Assembly (NCBI GenBank): GCA_027625915.1
Contig: JANTQA010000008.1
Location: 5,077,501 to 5,141,500, forward strand
Reading direction: 5' to 3'
Length of the DNA: 64,000 nt
Origin: Anaeramoeba flamelloides
Lineage: Eukaryota > Metamonada > Anaeramoebidae
Below, piece after piece: positions 48,913 to 60,946 of the stretch. Under the pieces are notes generated by a model, which did not search any database, was not told the origin of the DNA, and worked only from the letters and a program-made list of their open reading frames with translations. The number at the start of each line of letters is the position of its first letter. Positions within the stretch are counted from its first letter, which is position 1. Position numbers and translations under genes: made by a program.

Positions 48913-49681
48913 TTTAATACTTCATTTTTATTATTTTTTTTTATTTATTAATTTTGATTTTTTTCTTTTTTAATTTTCTTTTTTTTTTATTTTATTTATT
49001 TGATTTAAATTAGATAAAAATTCTTTAATAAGTGACACACCTCCTAACTTTTTTTATACAAATAATAAAAATTAAAAATAAAAAAAAAAATATTGGATTT
49101 TTATTTTATTTTTTAGCCTTTGTTTTTATCTATTCAATTTTGAAAATATTGTTATTTTTTTTTTATTGAAGGAATTGAACAAATTTTATTTTGATTTGTT
49201 ATGTTTATTTATTGTGGTAATTCACTCAAAGACAAAATAATATAAAAACCGAAGAATAGTTAATACATAAAATAATATATTATGAATAATGAAAAGTAAA
49301 TTAAAATTGATGGTTATAATTATTTTATTATTTTTTTTTTAAAGATAAGAGTGTTCTTAAACTGTTAATTGAAGTATTTTTTTAAAATTTTTTTATGAAA
49401 AAACTATAATAACTTGTAATAAATTTATATTTTTTGTAAATTAAAATAAAGTTTTTTAGTAGATTTTGACACAAAATTAAATTTTATTGTAATTTTTCGA
49501 ATTTTATACAGGTAGTCGGTTTAGTAGACTAAGTCTGTATAAATGTGGTACTTCGATATTTTGAAACCACATCTTGTACTTCGGGTCTATCTCATTTTGA
49601 TCTTCTCTATATGGGGGTTTAAAGCATTATATGAGTCAATTAAAACAAATGTAAAAATTAGTGAAATAAGGATATTATATA

Positions 49682-49878
49682 CAGTCGGTTTCACTTTTAT
49701 AACACAAACTTTCAACGAAATTTAATACACAAAAAAAATCTCAAATTAAGACACAAGATTTGTAATTTATTTTTTTACAAATTATTTTATGAGAATCTGA
49801 ATTTTGTGCCTACATTTGAGATATTTAATGTGCCTTAAATTTCGTTGAAAGTTTGTGTCTTAAAAGTGGAACTGACTG
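49682..49878 (+). mobile_element. Tc1/mariner-like MITE, copy 1
   Basis: It is 197 bp, starting CAGTCGGTTTCACTTTTA and ending GTGGAACTGACTG, with TA on both flanks (680-681 and 879-880). The inverted repeats span most of each half and include CACAAACTTTCAACGAAATTTA. A CAGT terminus plus TA duplication is typical of Tc1/mariner. It has no coding capacity. Confidence 0.8.
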
Positions 49879-50269
49879 TAATATTGCAATTATTAGTATT
49901 ATTTTTGTAAATTTTTAAAAAAAGACGCTGCTGAACAAAGAACTTTTCTCAAAGACTATAAAAACACAAAACAACATTAAAAAATCAATTTTGTTTACTT
50001 CTTATTATACTTACTTATCACTCATTTAGAAAATATATTAATACCCTTATTCTATTTTATATTATTTTATAAAAGTTAACACAAAATAGGAAACCAATAA
50101 GTGGATTTTGATTTTTTCACCTTTTTGTGTTAAATTTCAGAATTTAGCTTAGTAGAAAATGTTTTCATAAAAAATAATTTTTCTAAAACAAAATAAACTT
50201 TTAATATTAACAAAATCTCTTCAATCAACAAATTTATAAGTAAAAAAATATATTTTCCTCCTCAGTGTA

Positions 50270-50464
50270 CAGTCAGTTTCACTTTTAAGGCACAAACTTT
50301 CAATGAAATTTAAGGCACAAAAAAATCTCAAATTAAGGCACAAAATTTGGAATTGTTTTTTTACAAATTATTTTACTAGAATTTGAATTTTGTGCCTTAA
50401 TTTGAGATTTTTTTTGTGCCTTAAATTTCCTTGAAAGTTTGTGCCTTAAAAGTGAAACTGACTG
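50270..50464 (+). mobile_element. Tc1/mariner-like MITE, copy 2
   Basis: It is 195 bp, starting CAGTCAGTTTCACTTTTAAG and ending AAAAGTGAAACTGACTG, flanked by TA (50268-50269, 50465-50466). Its arms are more perfectly complementary than in copy 1. Both halves carry the AAGGCACAAA(A/C) motif twice, giving a nested repeat inside each arm. It lies 391 bp from copy 1. Confidence 0.85.
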
Positions 50465-51284
50465 TAATATGTACGAACCATAAATTTATAATAGCAGTTA
50501 AAATCTATGATTTTAAAATTAAATAAGTGATTTTTTTAACTTCTTGCTCTGATATAATATATAATTCAATATCCAATATTATACCTATTAAAAAATCAAT
50601 TTTGAAGTTTAATTCCTTGATATTTTTAGAAAATTTTTAATTATGAATAGTATTTTTTGAAAATTTGTAATCAAAATTTTTTCCTATTGTTAAAAATTTT
50701 CACTTGAATTAACTTTTTTCAGAAATAAAATTTTACCTTTTGTTTTTTATGTAAAAAATATTTTTTATTAATGGTAAAACATTGAGTGCTCAGATAATAT
50801 TTGATTATGTTGGATTGTAAAGTTCTGTGATCATTTTATATTTATATTCTTTAGAAAAAAAAAGAAACATTGATTTTATTTAAAATCACTTTTTTTGTAA
50901 GGCTTCATTTATTATACAATCATGAAAAAAAATTTTCAAACATATAAATTAAAGGTTTGTCTATTTTTCACTTTTTGATAACATTGCTTATAGAAAAAAC
51001 TATTAGATAATAAGAGATTTTTGATAAATAAATATTTTTAAAGATATTTTATAATTTAAGTTACAAAAACCAATTTTCAGGTTATATAAATATATTTTTT
51101 AATATTTAATAGTAAAAAATTTGAATATATCTTTCTACACAGTTAAGTCGTTATATAATAATATTTTAAAAATATTTTAAATCTGAATAATATCTTTCAA
51201 ATAGGTAACCAAAGTTTTTAGCTTTCAATGTATGATTTTTTCTTTAAAATATAAAAAAATATTTTTTTTTTGATTTTTCCGTTA

Positions 51285-52090
51285 GGTTTTCTTGAGTTTT
51301 CTGTTTATTTCAAAAAGTAAAAAAAAAACCTAGAACACTTTAACAAATAAAATAGAAAACCTCAAGAAAACCTAGGACACATTGTGTTAGGTTTTTTTTA
51401 ATTTTTGAAATAAACAGAAAATTTTAATAAATTTTCGGTTTATTGCAGAAAGTAAAAAAAAAAACTAGGATACTTTTACCAGCTTTTCCAAATTTAAAAC
51501 CAAAAGTGTAAAATCATAGAATTTTACTCTATTCTTTTGAATTTTTGAAAACCTAGGCACTCTACGACACTTTCATTAGTTTTTCAATGGTGTAAAAATA
51601 TAGAGTAAAATCTTAAATTTTAATCTATAATTTTTTGATCATGAAATTGAGGACATTTCGTTTATTTTTTAGATATTTGGAAAATAAAGTTAAATTATAG
51701 AATTTTACTCAATTGTTTTGAAAAGCTGATAACCTAGTGCAAATGGAATAATTATCATCAGTTTTTTTTTTCTTTTAGTATTTGAGTTTTTTAGATGAGT
51801 AGAGTGTTTTCAAAACTATTAGTTATTAATTGTCAAGTAAATATTCTCAAGTTGAATTAAACCAAAATTTATGTTTCACATCCATTTAAAAATTTTTACC
51901 CCAAAATAGTCCCTTTTTTTGGCAACTCGAGACTTTTCACAATCGTAGTACTGATAACAACAATAAAAACAATAGCCTCAAAGTTTTTAAGAACTGGAAT
52001 GTTGATTATATAGTGAATAAACTTATTTATCAATAATGATAGATTAATTAACTTATATTTTTGTTTAACTTGGCAATTTCAAATTTATTT
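51285..52090 (+). repeat. Dispersed repeat family I, copy 2
   Basis: It opens with palindromic GTTAGGTTTTCTTGAGTTTT / AAAAAACCTAG units. The CCTAGGCACTCTACGACACT block follows, then the conserved 350 bp block also found at 42.2-42.5 kb and, inverted, at 59.6-59.9 kb. Confidence 0.55.
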
Positions 52091-52199
52091 TTTCATATTG
52101 GGTAATATATCATAAGCAATACATCAAAATTAAATCAAATAATTAAAAAAGTAACTCTATTTAAAATACCCTAATTACTGAACTTTTAACACCTATTTT

Positions 52200-53110
52200 T
52201 TCAACTCATCGAAACATAAGTGGAAATTCTCTGTTCTTAAGGGTTTAGTAAGCTAAAAAAAAACTTAAAGTAAATTTACTAACAAATTAAAAAAAAAATT
52301 TACGGTATCTTGATATTGAAAAATAAAGTAATAATCAGATAACTACAAAAGCATGGCTTACTTTTAATACTATTTTCAGAGATGAATTATTGTTTTTAAA
52401 AGTCTGATCCATTTTTCTCATTTTTGAAAATTTCAAAATCCAACATATTTCCAAATTATTGAAAAAAAATTATTTTATTTGAAAGAAGATTGGAATCTTA
52501 TTGCCTGTAAAGGAAGTATACAAAAATACACTTTAAAAATGAAACCACTAAGTTCTAAAATAACTAAGTTTAAAAAATCTACTTAATCTCAAAAAAAATA
52601 CAATAATTATTTTAAACTTGTAAAAAATATAATTTTTTGATTCAAAGAACAGACCAAATCTATTTTTTCTAGGGATTAAATAAAAAAATATGAGAAAAAG
52701 AACCAAAGAATCGAATTAAAAATTCTCCAGAAATACTTTTTTAGAACCTGGAAAATTCAACTTATTATCTCAAGAAATACTTTTTAATTTGATTATTTAT
52801 AATTAAGAATTATAAACCCAATCTTAATTATTTCAGTAAGTCATTAACAACCCAATGATTAGTTGTATTGATATACTTTATAATTATTTCTCAATTTTTT
52901 AATTATTTTCAAAAAAATAAAACGAATTCAAATTAATAAATCTAATAATAAAAAAAAAAAATAGAAATTATCAAATAACCTGATTTTGATACAAACAGTT
53001 CCTTTTTTTATACTCTAGATATTTATAAAAGTATATTGAAAAGTCTTTTAAATTTCAAGAAATTGAATAAATATTTGTGAATAAAATAAATGTTCAATTT
53101 TTTTTAGATC
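52200..53110 (+). repeat. Dispersed repeat family G, copy 2
   Basis: It is homologous to 20370-21660 (matching blocks are given there). It directly follows family I here, so I and G may be parts of one larger element. Confidence 0.5.
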
Positions 53111-53818
53111 TTCAAGGATACAATTTTGATTTATTTTTATTGTATTTTTAAAATAAGATTAAATACACAACGTTAATTGTTCATAAAGACTCTCAAAAAT
53201 GACTAAAAGTGATATTTTTTCAAAAATAAATTTTTTTGCGAATTTTTATTTTTCATATTCAATCCAAAAACCCAAACAAAAAAGGATCTAGATCTTTTGA
53301 CTGAAAATTCCATTGGGGAAATGAAATCTTTTAAAAATGATTATTCATTTCTCTAAAGTTGACAAACGAAGTTTATTGTTGGGTTTAATTGTATCCTAAT
53401 GTAAATAATTACTCTATTACCTTTGGGAAAAAAAATAAATAAGAGTTACTAGTCCCTTAAAAGATATTTCTACATAAAAAACAATTTAAGTCTTGAATGA
53501 GAAAATTTATGATTAACTGTGATAGTTTTAAAGTTGTTTCATCATGAATTTGTAATTTTAAGACTTTTTAGGTTAAATAATTGCCTTATTTAAAATTTAC
53601 TCAAACTGTCACAAAAAATTGTAAAGTACATCAAAATTTGAATAAGAAAATTAATAAAAGTTTTTTATTCTTGACTCAGGATTCTTTTAATTCAATAAAA
53701 TTCCACAACTTTTAACTTCTTTTTTCTTTTTGAAAAAAACTTTTGAAAATTTATGAAGAGTTTTTTCATTTTTCTATCATTTTTTTTTTATCCTTTTTAA
53801 AATACAAAAACAAAAAAC

Positions 53819-56800
53819 ATGGAATTGATCGAAAGCCCATTACAAGATCTTAAAAAAGAAGTTTCAACTGGTGTACATAAAACTGATCCCTTTTTAACCA
53901 TAAATCTTTTGTGGTTGCAAAAAACATTCAAAAATTTCCTTTTTTTTTTTTTTTTTTTTTTTTTTCTTTTTTTTTTATTTTATTTTTTTCTTGAAACGAT
54001 TACATAGACTACTATTATAGCCGTTCAATATCAAGATGGTGTTATAATTGGTGCTGATAGTCGAACCTCGAGTGGATCTTATGCTGTTAATCGTGTCACA
54101 GATAAATTAACACCAGTTCATGTAAGTTTCAACTACCAAATCCGTAAAAATAAAAAACCTTTCAAAATTTCTTAAAAAGATTTAAAAAAAAAAAAAAAAA
54201 AACAAAAAAACCACAACTTTTGGATAAATAAAAAAAATAATAGGACTACATTTATTGTTTAAGATCTGGCTCAGCTGCTGATACCCAAATTATTGCCAGT
54301 TATGTTTCTTATTATTTAAATATGTTTTCAATTGAAGAGGGATGCTTACCAACAGTAAAAAAAGCTGCACATATGTTTCGAGAATTTTGTTATCAAAATA
54401 AGCAATACCTACTTGCATCAATTATTGTAGCAGGTTGGGACGAAGAAAATGGTGGGTGTGTGTATAACGTTCCTCTTGGTGGTTCAATAATTAAGTAAGA
54501 TTTTTTTAATTTTTTTTTTTCTTCTTCTTTTAGCCACTCTTTTTTCTTACTATCAATTTTAAATTAAATTTTACAGAATTTTCATTCAACATTCAAAAAA
54601 AAACATGTGTAATCCAAAGAAATTAAATAAAATTATCAAAGTCCCCAATTCTAAAAGTGAAAATCAGAATACTGTTAATCTTACAATAAAAAGATCAATA
54701 TTTTCAATCAGATTTCCAAAATAATCACATTCCAAGATTTAAAACAAATCATCAAAGTATGAAAATCTATAAGAGAAAATTAATATTTTAAAATTATCGT
54801 ATTTAAATCAAAACAAAATATTAGATAAAAGTTAATAAATAAATTCAAATGAAAACGTCAATTTTATCATTTTAAAAATGAAAATTTTATTTCATTATTT
54901 TAAAGGCTTCAGGAATATTTCAAACAAAGACAAATTTCAAAAAAACAATTAAATTGTCTGTGTAAAACGACGAAATTTTCACTAAAAAATTTTATTAAAA
55001 TACTGATAAATTCAAATAAATATCTTAAAATTTTTAGTTCTATTTCTCTTTTTTGAAATTATTGTACACATATTTGGAAGAAAGCATTCTCTTGACTTAA
55101 ATGCTAGAAAACTTTTTAAAATTGGTTTGATTTCAAAAGATTCTTTCTCTTGAGTTGTTTTCAAAGTTAAGCAATTAGATTACAAAAATGGAAATTGATC
55201 TAAAAATTTTATTCAATTTCTTGGAATTTATCAGTATGATCAAAAAATCATAAAACTTTGAATCAAAAAAAGTATTATTTTGTACCTCTTCCTTTTGTGA
55301 ATTGCAAAATTGCATTTATTGTTACAATTTTTTTTTGAATTGAACAAGTCTTCACAAAGTTGAAAATGTATCTCTTTAATTCGGTTTCTTAAACTCTTTG
55401 CTTGAAATTTCCTACGAAAAAATCTCAAAATTATTTAGTTTATATAATATGTACATTACAAGATGTGTCAAATATTTGAATAAACACAATGTGTGTAGCA
55501 ATTTTTATGAAAAGAAAAATAAAGAACTATCATATTTTTTTTTTTTTTTTTTTTATGTTTTGGATCAGCTGTGTCACTTTTTTTTATTTTTATTTTTCGT
55601 TTATTTCATGAATTAATTTGAAATCAGGATTCAAAAAGTTACCCAACCTACTCACCCAAAATTATATATTTTTTTAAAAACAAGATTGTTAAAAATATAG
55701 CTTTCTAACTTTTTTTTTTTTTTTTTTCTTTTATGGATATTATTTAAGGGACTAATCTCTATTAAATTTTTTTACCTAAATTTAATAGAGATTGAGAAAA
55801 TTTTTTGCCAATTACTTTGATTTGAAAACCCTTTTTTATTTTCATATTAAACTTATTTCTATATAAGTTATTCTTATTTAGAAATTGGTCAAAAAAAAAA
55901 ATAATAGAGACTAGTCCCTTAAAGAAAAATTACAAAAAAAAAACAAAGAAATAAAAGAAATTGGTTGGTCAAACATCTGTATGCTTAAACAAGATTACTT
56001 CCCCAATTAAAAAAAATAAAAAAGAAATTTATTAAAAACACACAAACATAAAAAAGAGATTATTGACTACTGACAATTATTAAAAAGGGAATTCAAAAAA
56101 GAGAAATATTTTTTTCCAATATTTATTATTTTTATTAAAAATCAAACTAATAATAAGCTGAATTACTTATTTTAAGCTGATATTAATAGATTTAGATTTG
56201 TTTCATTTTCTTGTAGCAATCCCCAATGAATTTTTACATTTTTTTTTTTTTTTTTCGAGCAAATTATGTAACGACCTCGTAAATATATCTTAAGGTTTAT
56301 ACTAATTTGATGTTCAGTGAATCTTATTTTTATGACTAACAACATATTTATTGATTGAAAAAGAATGTTAAGTCAAGAGATCTTTTTAAAATTTAGGTTT
56401 TTTTGAAATTTTCTATAATTGATTAAAAACATTTTCACAATCCCCAAATTCGAAATTTAGCTTGAAATTGTTTGAAAATCAAAATCCTCTTATTGCTACA
56501 CTTATTTTCCGAACTTCATTTTAAAAATATAATATAATTTAGCATAAGGCTATAAATATATTTTCAGATAAAAGTGAAAAGTAAGTGGAAGAAGAGATAA
56601 ACAAAATTGATTTGAATTTTCATTACTTTGTGTTTTTCAAGGATTTCAGAAAAGTTTTATTGATCAACAAATGTTTTTTTTTTTTAATTTTAAAAAAAAT
56701 CACAAAAAATTGCAATATTTTGTCTTTTCCTTTAATTCACAAACTTTAAAATAATTTTTATTTGCTAATGTGGTGTTTTTCAACCCTCATACAGAAAGTA

Positions 56801-58752
56801 CCAAAATAGGATAATCCTTAAAATTATAGATTTATTATATAATCTTTTCAAAAATAAAAATGCAAAATACATAAAAACAAAGAAAACATTCGAAAATTTC
56901 AAAAAATAAATATTTATTAATGTAATTTTCGTCATATCTTATTGCTCATTGATCAAAAAAATTTTTAAATTGATTGAATAAAGCCGAGAAAAAATAAATC
57001 ATGTAACTTGAAAATATTATTTTCTCCAAAATTTTAAACAAAAATAAAAGTTCGTTTATTCAAAAAATTTCTTTAATCTCAAAATTTTTCAAAACTTTGA
57101 TATTTTTTAAATATTCAGTTCCCATTGAGCTTCCGACTTTTTGTGGCTGATTGTAGTATTTTTTTTATTGTGATTAAAAATAATGAATAATTCTTTCAAT
57201 CAATTTCTTCTAAAAAGTAATTTTCTTAATTTTTGTTGACGATCTATAAAAATATTCTGAAATTATTATTAAATTAGATTCTATCCATCTTTTGAGATTA
57301 ACATAAGATTATAAAACATTTTTCACAATTTTTTCAGTAATGGATACATAAGGGTTAAAAAAAAAAAAATAAACAAACAAGAACCAAGATTATTTATCTC
57401 AATATCATGTAAATCAATAATCAGAAAACCGATTAATCTGAATGATCTGTTTGTTACTTAAATATAAGATTTCCAAATAACTGTAATTTTCTTTAATTAT
57501 TTACTAAATAAATACAAAATTTTCATTTTATTGATTGATTTTATTTTAAGAAAAGTACAGTAAAATTCATATTTTTTCGAAAAATTAATAAAAAAGTATT
57601 TACAAACTTAAGAGGTAGAAAGAAAATTTTCATTCGATTAAAAATCAAAGTTTTCAAGTCATTAATCCATGGAAATAATCACAGGTATTTAACAGAGTTA
57701 AATAACTTTTCAATGTAAAATTAAAAATTTTCATTATAGATTTATCTTTTTTGAAAAATTTAGGAATTCGGGCACATAAGAGGTGCTAATAACTCCTCCC
57801 TTAAATAATAAAAAAAAAAAAAAAATTTAATTTTTTTTGACAAATAGGTCTCTATGATTTGTATAATTTGAGAACTAAAATAGCTTTAATTTTGATGTAA
57901 TACCTTAGTATTTCTACTTTAAATTATGATTTTTTGTTAATTACTCTATTTAAAAAATGCAAAATTGCTCTTAGCTAAACAATTTTTCTTATCTAAATAT
58001 TATCTCCAATTAAAATTTGAATAAAAATTGGTACATTAAATTTTTTTATAGAAATGTTAAATAAATGTTGTATATTAATTTCAAATGTAAAAAAAAAATT
58101 TAGGTGATTTTTTGAGAAAATATCTTATTTCAATTACAAACCCTTACTTTTGAATAAATAATAAGAGAAAAAAAAATCAAAAAATATTTGAAACAAAATC
58201 CTTGCTTCACCTTTTAATTTTGTTTTAATAATAAAAATAAACAACAAAAGCAATTAATTGAAAATTAAAGCAGATATATAAATATATATTATTTCTAAAG
58301 ATATTACTTTCAACTTCTCATACAGCCAGCCACCATATTTATCATTTCAATTTTTAATTCTAATGAATAAAATATTTCCTTCCAATAATTCTTTTCTTCA
58401 TCCAAAAAAAAAAAAAAATTGAAGGTATAATATTGATCAAACAAATGGTTTAATTAACAATATATATATATTTGAATAAATTTTTCTATTATTTAATAAC
58501 TATGAATTTAAAAGGCAACCATTTGCTATTGGGGGAAGTGGCTCTTCGTATTTATATGGATATTGTGATATCCACTTTAAAGAAAATATGACAGAAGAAG
58601 AAGCAATTTCATTTGTAAGTAAAGGTATTACAGAAGCAATTGCTCGGGATGGTAGTTCTGGTGGTATCTGCAGAATTGCAACAATTAACAAAGATGGTGT
58701 CAAAAGACGAACAATTTATGGAAATGAACTTCAAAAGTTTTGGGAAAAATAA
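53819..58752 (+). CDS. PSMB6: 20S proteasome beta1 subunit (caspase-like site)
   Basis: Exons 53819-53872, 54008-54121, 54244-54494 and 58515-58752 (GT-AG, in frame) encode 218 residues. The 18-residue propeptide ends EVSTG, and self-cleavage exposes Thr1 (first codon of exon 2). Visible active-site residues in mature numbering are Thr1, Asp17 and Lys33 (VTDK). Arg45 ([11 protein letters not shown]) in the S1 pocket marks beta1, which cleaves after acidic residues. Later motifs [30 protein letters not shown] and [10 protein letters not shown] are standard. The mature length of 200 matches the family. The protein sits in the inner beta ring of the 20S core. The first donor (GTACAT) is unusual, but it alone keeps the STG-TT junction. 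Intron 3 is about 4.0 kb and carries a TTAA MITE and repeat debris, far longer than the first two introns (about 135 and 122 bases). Confidence 0.95.
54495..58514. other. Long third intron of proteasome beta1
   Basis: It starts GTAAGATT and ends ATTTAAAAG. The contents are a family G fragment (about 54560-55260), a 172 bp TTAA MITE (55747-55918) and otherwise plain A/T-rich DNA. No nested gene was seen; the open runs at 55240-55616 are low-complexity. Confidence 0.6.
55747..55918. mobile_element. TTAA-flanked MITE, deletion derivative of family A
   Basis: It is 172 bp, beginning GGGACTAATCTCTATTA and ending TAATAGAGACTAGTCCC, flanked by TTAA (743-746, 919-922). The segment TTGCCAATTACTTTGATTTG matches, inverted, the interior near the right end of the 935 bp element at 36.5-37.4 kb. 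It is therefore an internally deleted relative of that element. Confidence 0.75.
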
Positions 58753-60946
58753 TTTCATCAATTTTTAATACAATAATTGTTTCAAGTTTCATATTATTTT
58801 ATTTGTTTTTTATTCTTTTAATCATATTCATTATTATTATTATTATAATTATAAACACAACAACAAAAAGTTTTATACTTGAATATTATTTTTTAAAAAA
58901 GATATTTATCAAATTTGTTCTTTTAAATTTAAACATTCAGAAATTAATTAATAAAAATAATATAAAAATTGTGAATCTATTTCATTGATTGATTACAAAA
59001 ATACCAAAAAAAATTAACAACCCTTGTTTTTTCCTTTTTGTTTTCCTTTTCCTTTTGATTTTCTATTTTTAATTGTTTTTTTACTTTTTTTTATTTTATT
59101 TTTATTTTATTTTTAGACAAAAAACAAATATTTCTAGTGGGTAGAACTGAATATTAAAATAGTAATTTTTAATTAGAATCGATAACTTCCAATTTATAAA
59201 AATATTTATTTTCAAAATTTGATTTTTTAAGTGACAATGATTTTGAAATGGAGTTTAGTTTACTTAAGGTTTACTAATAAACTAAAAAAATAATATTGAT
59301 AGAACTGCACCAATATCAAAACAATCGAAATTAAATTTGTATTGTTATCTTGTATTAGCTGTTTTTATATTTTTTAATTATTCAAAACTTTTGTTAAATA
59401 TTCAACAATTGTCAAATTTGCAATATTTTGGTTTTCCTTTAATTGTAATTCTTGAAAATCATTTTCATTGGTTAAATATTTCATTTTATCCCAAACAAGA
59501 GTCTTAAATACGAACAGACCTGATCTATTTTAGAATTATAAATAGGAAAATATAACGTTTCACTGGTATGAAAAAATAAAATTGAAAATTTCAAGTTAGA
59601 CAAAAATATTACTACAATTATCGTTTCACGCCTGTTTAGAGAGTTTATTCATAATATAGAAAACATTCCAGTTCTTAAAAATCCTCAGTGTATTGTATTT
59701 ATTGTTATTCGGAGTAATACGATTTTTTAAAAGTCTCTAATAGAGAAAAAAGGTCTGTTTTGGGGGTAAAAAATTGTAACTAAATGGATGTCAAAATGGA
59801 TTTTCTTTAAATTCAACTTTAAGATATATTATGGAATAGATAATAACTAATAGTTTTGAAAATACTGTATTCGTCTAAAAAAATGAAATATAAGAGAAAA
59901 AGAATACCTGATGGTAAACATTCCATGCCCTTGGTTTTCCAGGATTCAAAAGAATTGAGCAAAAACATATATATTTTACTCTATTCTTTAACATACTCGA
60001 AAAGTTAAAAAAAAGTGTCCGCAGAGTACCGTAGAGTGCCTAGGTTTTCTTGAGGTTTTCTTTTTTATTTGTTAAATCTATCAATTTTTGTTAGGTTTTT
60101 ATTGAGTTTTCTATTTATTTATAAAATCAAATACATTTTCGTTAGGTTTTTTTTACTATTTGAAATAAACTGAAAATTTATTAAAATTTTCAGTTTATTT
60201 TAAAAATTAAAAAAATGCTAAAGAAAAATCAAAAAAAAAAATATTTTTTTGAATTTAAAAGAATAATTAATTCATTGAAAGCCAAAAACTTTGGTTACCT
60301 ATTTGAAACATTTTCATTAGATTTTGAAATACTTTTAAAATCTAATAAAATGAAGTTTTAACTTTAAAAAAAAAAATTATTCAAATTTTTTACTATTAAA
60401 TTAGGAAAAAAATCTAATAGAAAATGAAATATTGGTTTTTTTCAACTTAAATTATTAAATATCTTTAAAAAATAATTTTTTGATCCTAGATCTTTTTTAA
60501 CCAATAGTGTTTATTATAAGCGAAGTTATCAAAAAGCATAAAATTATCAAATGTTTAATTTTTTTTGAAAAAATTTTTCCCTGATCATGTTTACTTGTCT
60601 TTAAATGTAACTTGAAAAACCCAAATAAGTGAGTATCTATTTAAGCTTTTTTGAACTTTTTTAATTATAAGAAATTTAAAAAGATGAAAATCTTACTAAA
60701 AGACATTACTCATCAATCTAAATGCTATTTTTCACTCTTCTCCAAATTGTTTATTGTTAAGAGTTTTGGATTGTAAAATCTATTAGGTTGAATATATGGT
60801 CTGAGAAAGAAAAAACAAAAACTCATTTCAACCAAAAAACATACAAATGAATTTTCAAAGCAACTGAAAACAAGAGATATGTTTTAAAAAGAATTCTCGA
60901 AAGAAATCTTAATTTATTCATTTTTTCACATCTTTTATCTTTCTTG
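58753..60946. other. Intergenic region, proteasome beta1 to FHA-AAA ATPase
   Basis: It contains the beta1 3' flank, an inverted copy of family I (59580-60245), and AT-rich DNA. No gene or clear promoter motif was identified. Confidence 0.45.
59580..60245 (-). repeat. Dispersed repeat family I, copy 3 (inverted)
   Basis: It is the reverse complement of the block at 42.2 and 51.8 kb: GAAAACATTCCAGTTCTTA, ATTGTTATTCGGAGTAATAC, tttaaattcaactttaag. It continues into the CTCTATTCTTTAAC / GTGCCTAGG signature and the AGGTTTTT palindromes at 60040-60200. Confidence 0.55.

Larger units (their letters stand above)
48913..53818. other. Intergenic region, RalGAP to proteasome beta1
   Basis: About 4.9 kb with no gene seen. 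It holds two mariner-like MITEs (49682-49878, 50270-50464), family I copy 2 (51285-52090) and family G copy 2 (52200-53110). A lone family A end (ACTAGTCCCTTAA) is at about 53451-53463. The open run at 49543-49725 overlaps the first MITE and is not called. Confidence 0.45.

Noticed and set aside
49543-49725. 60-codon open frame MWYFDILKPHLV...
   Set aside because: It runs into mariner-like MITE copy 1 and has no recognisable homology or splice context.
58740-58988. 82-codon open frame after the proteasome stop
   Set aside because: It overlaps the end of beta1 and then reads Ile/Phe-only 3' flank.
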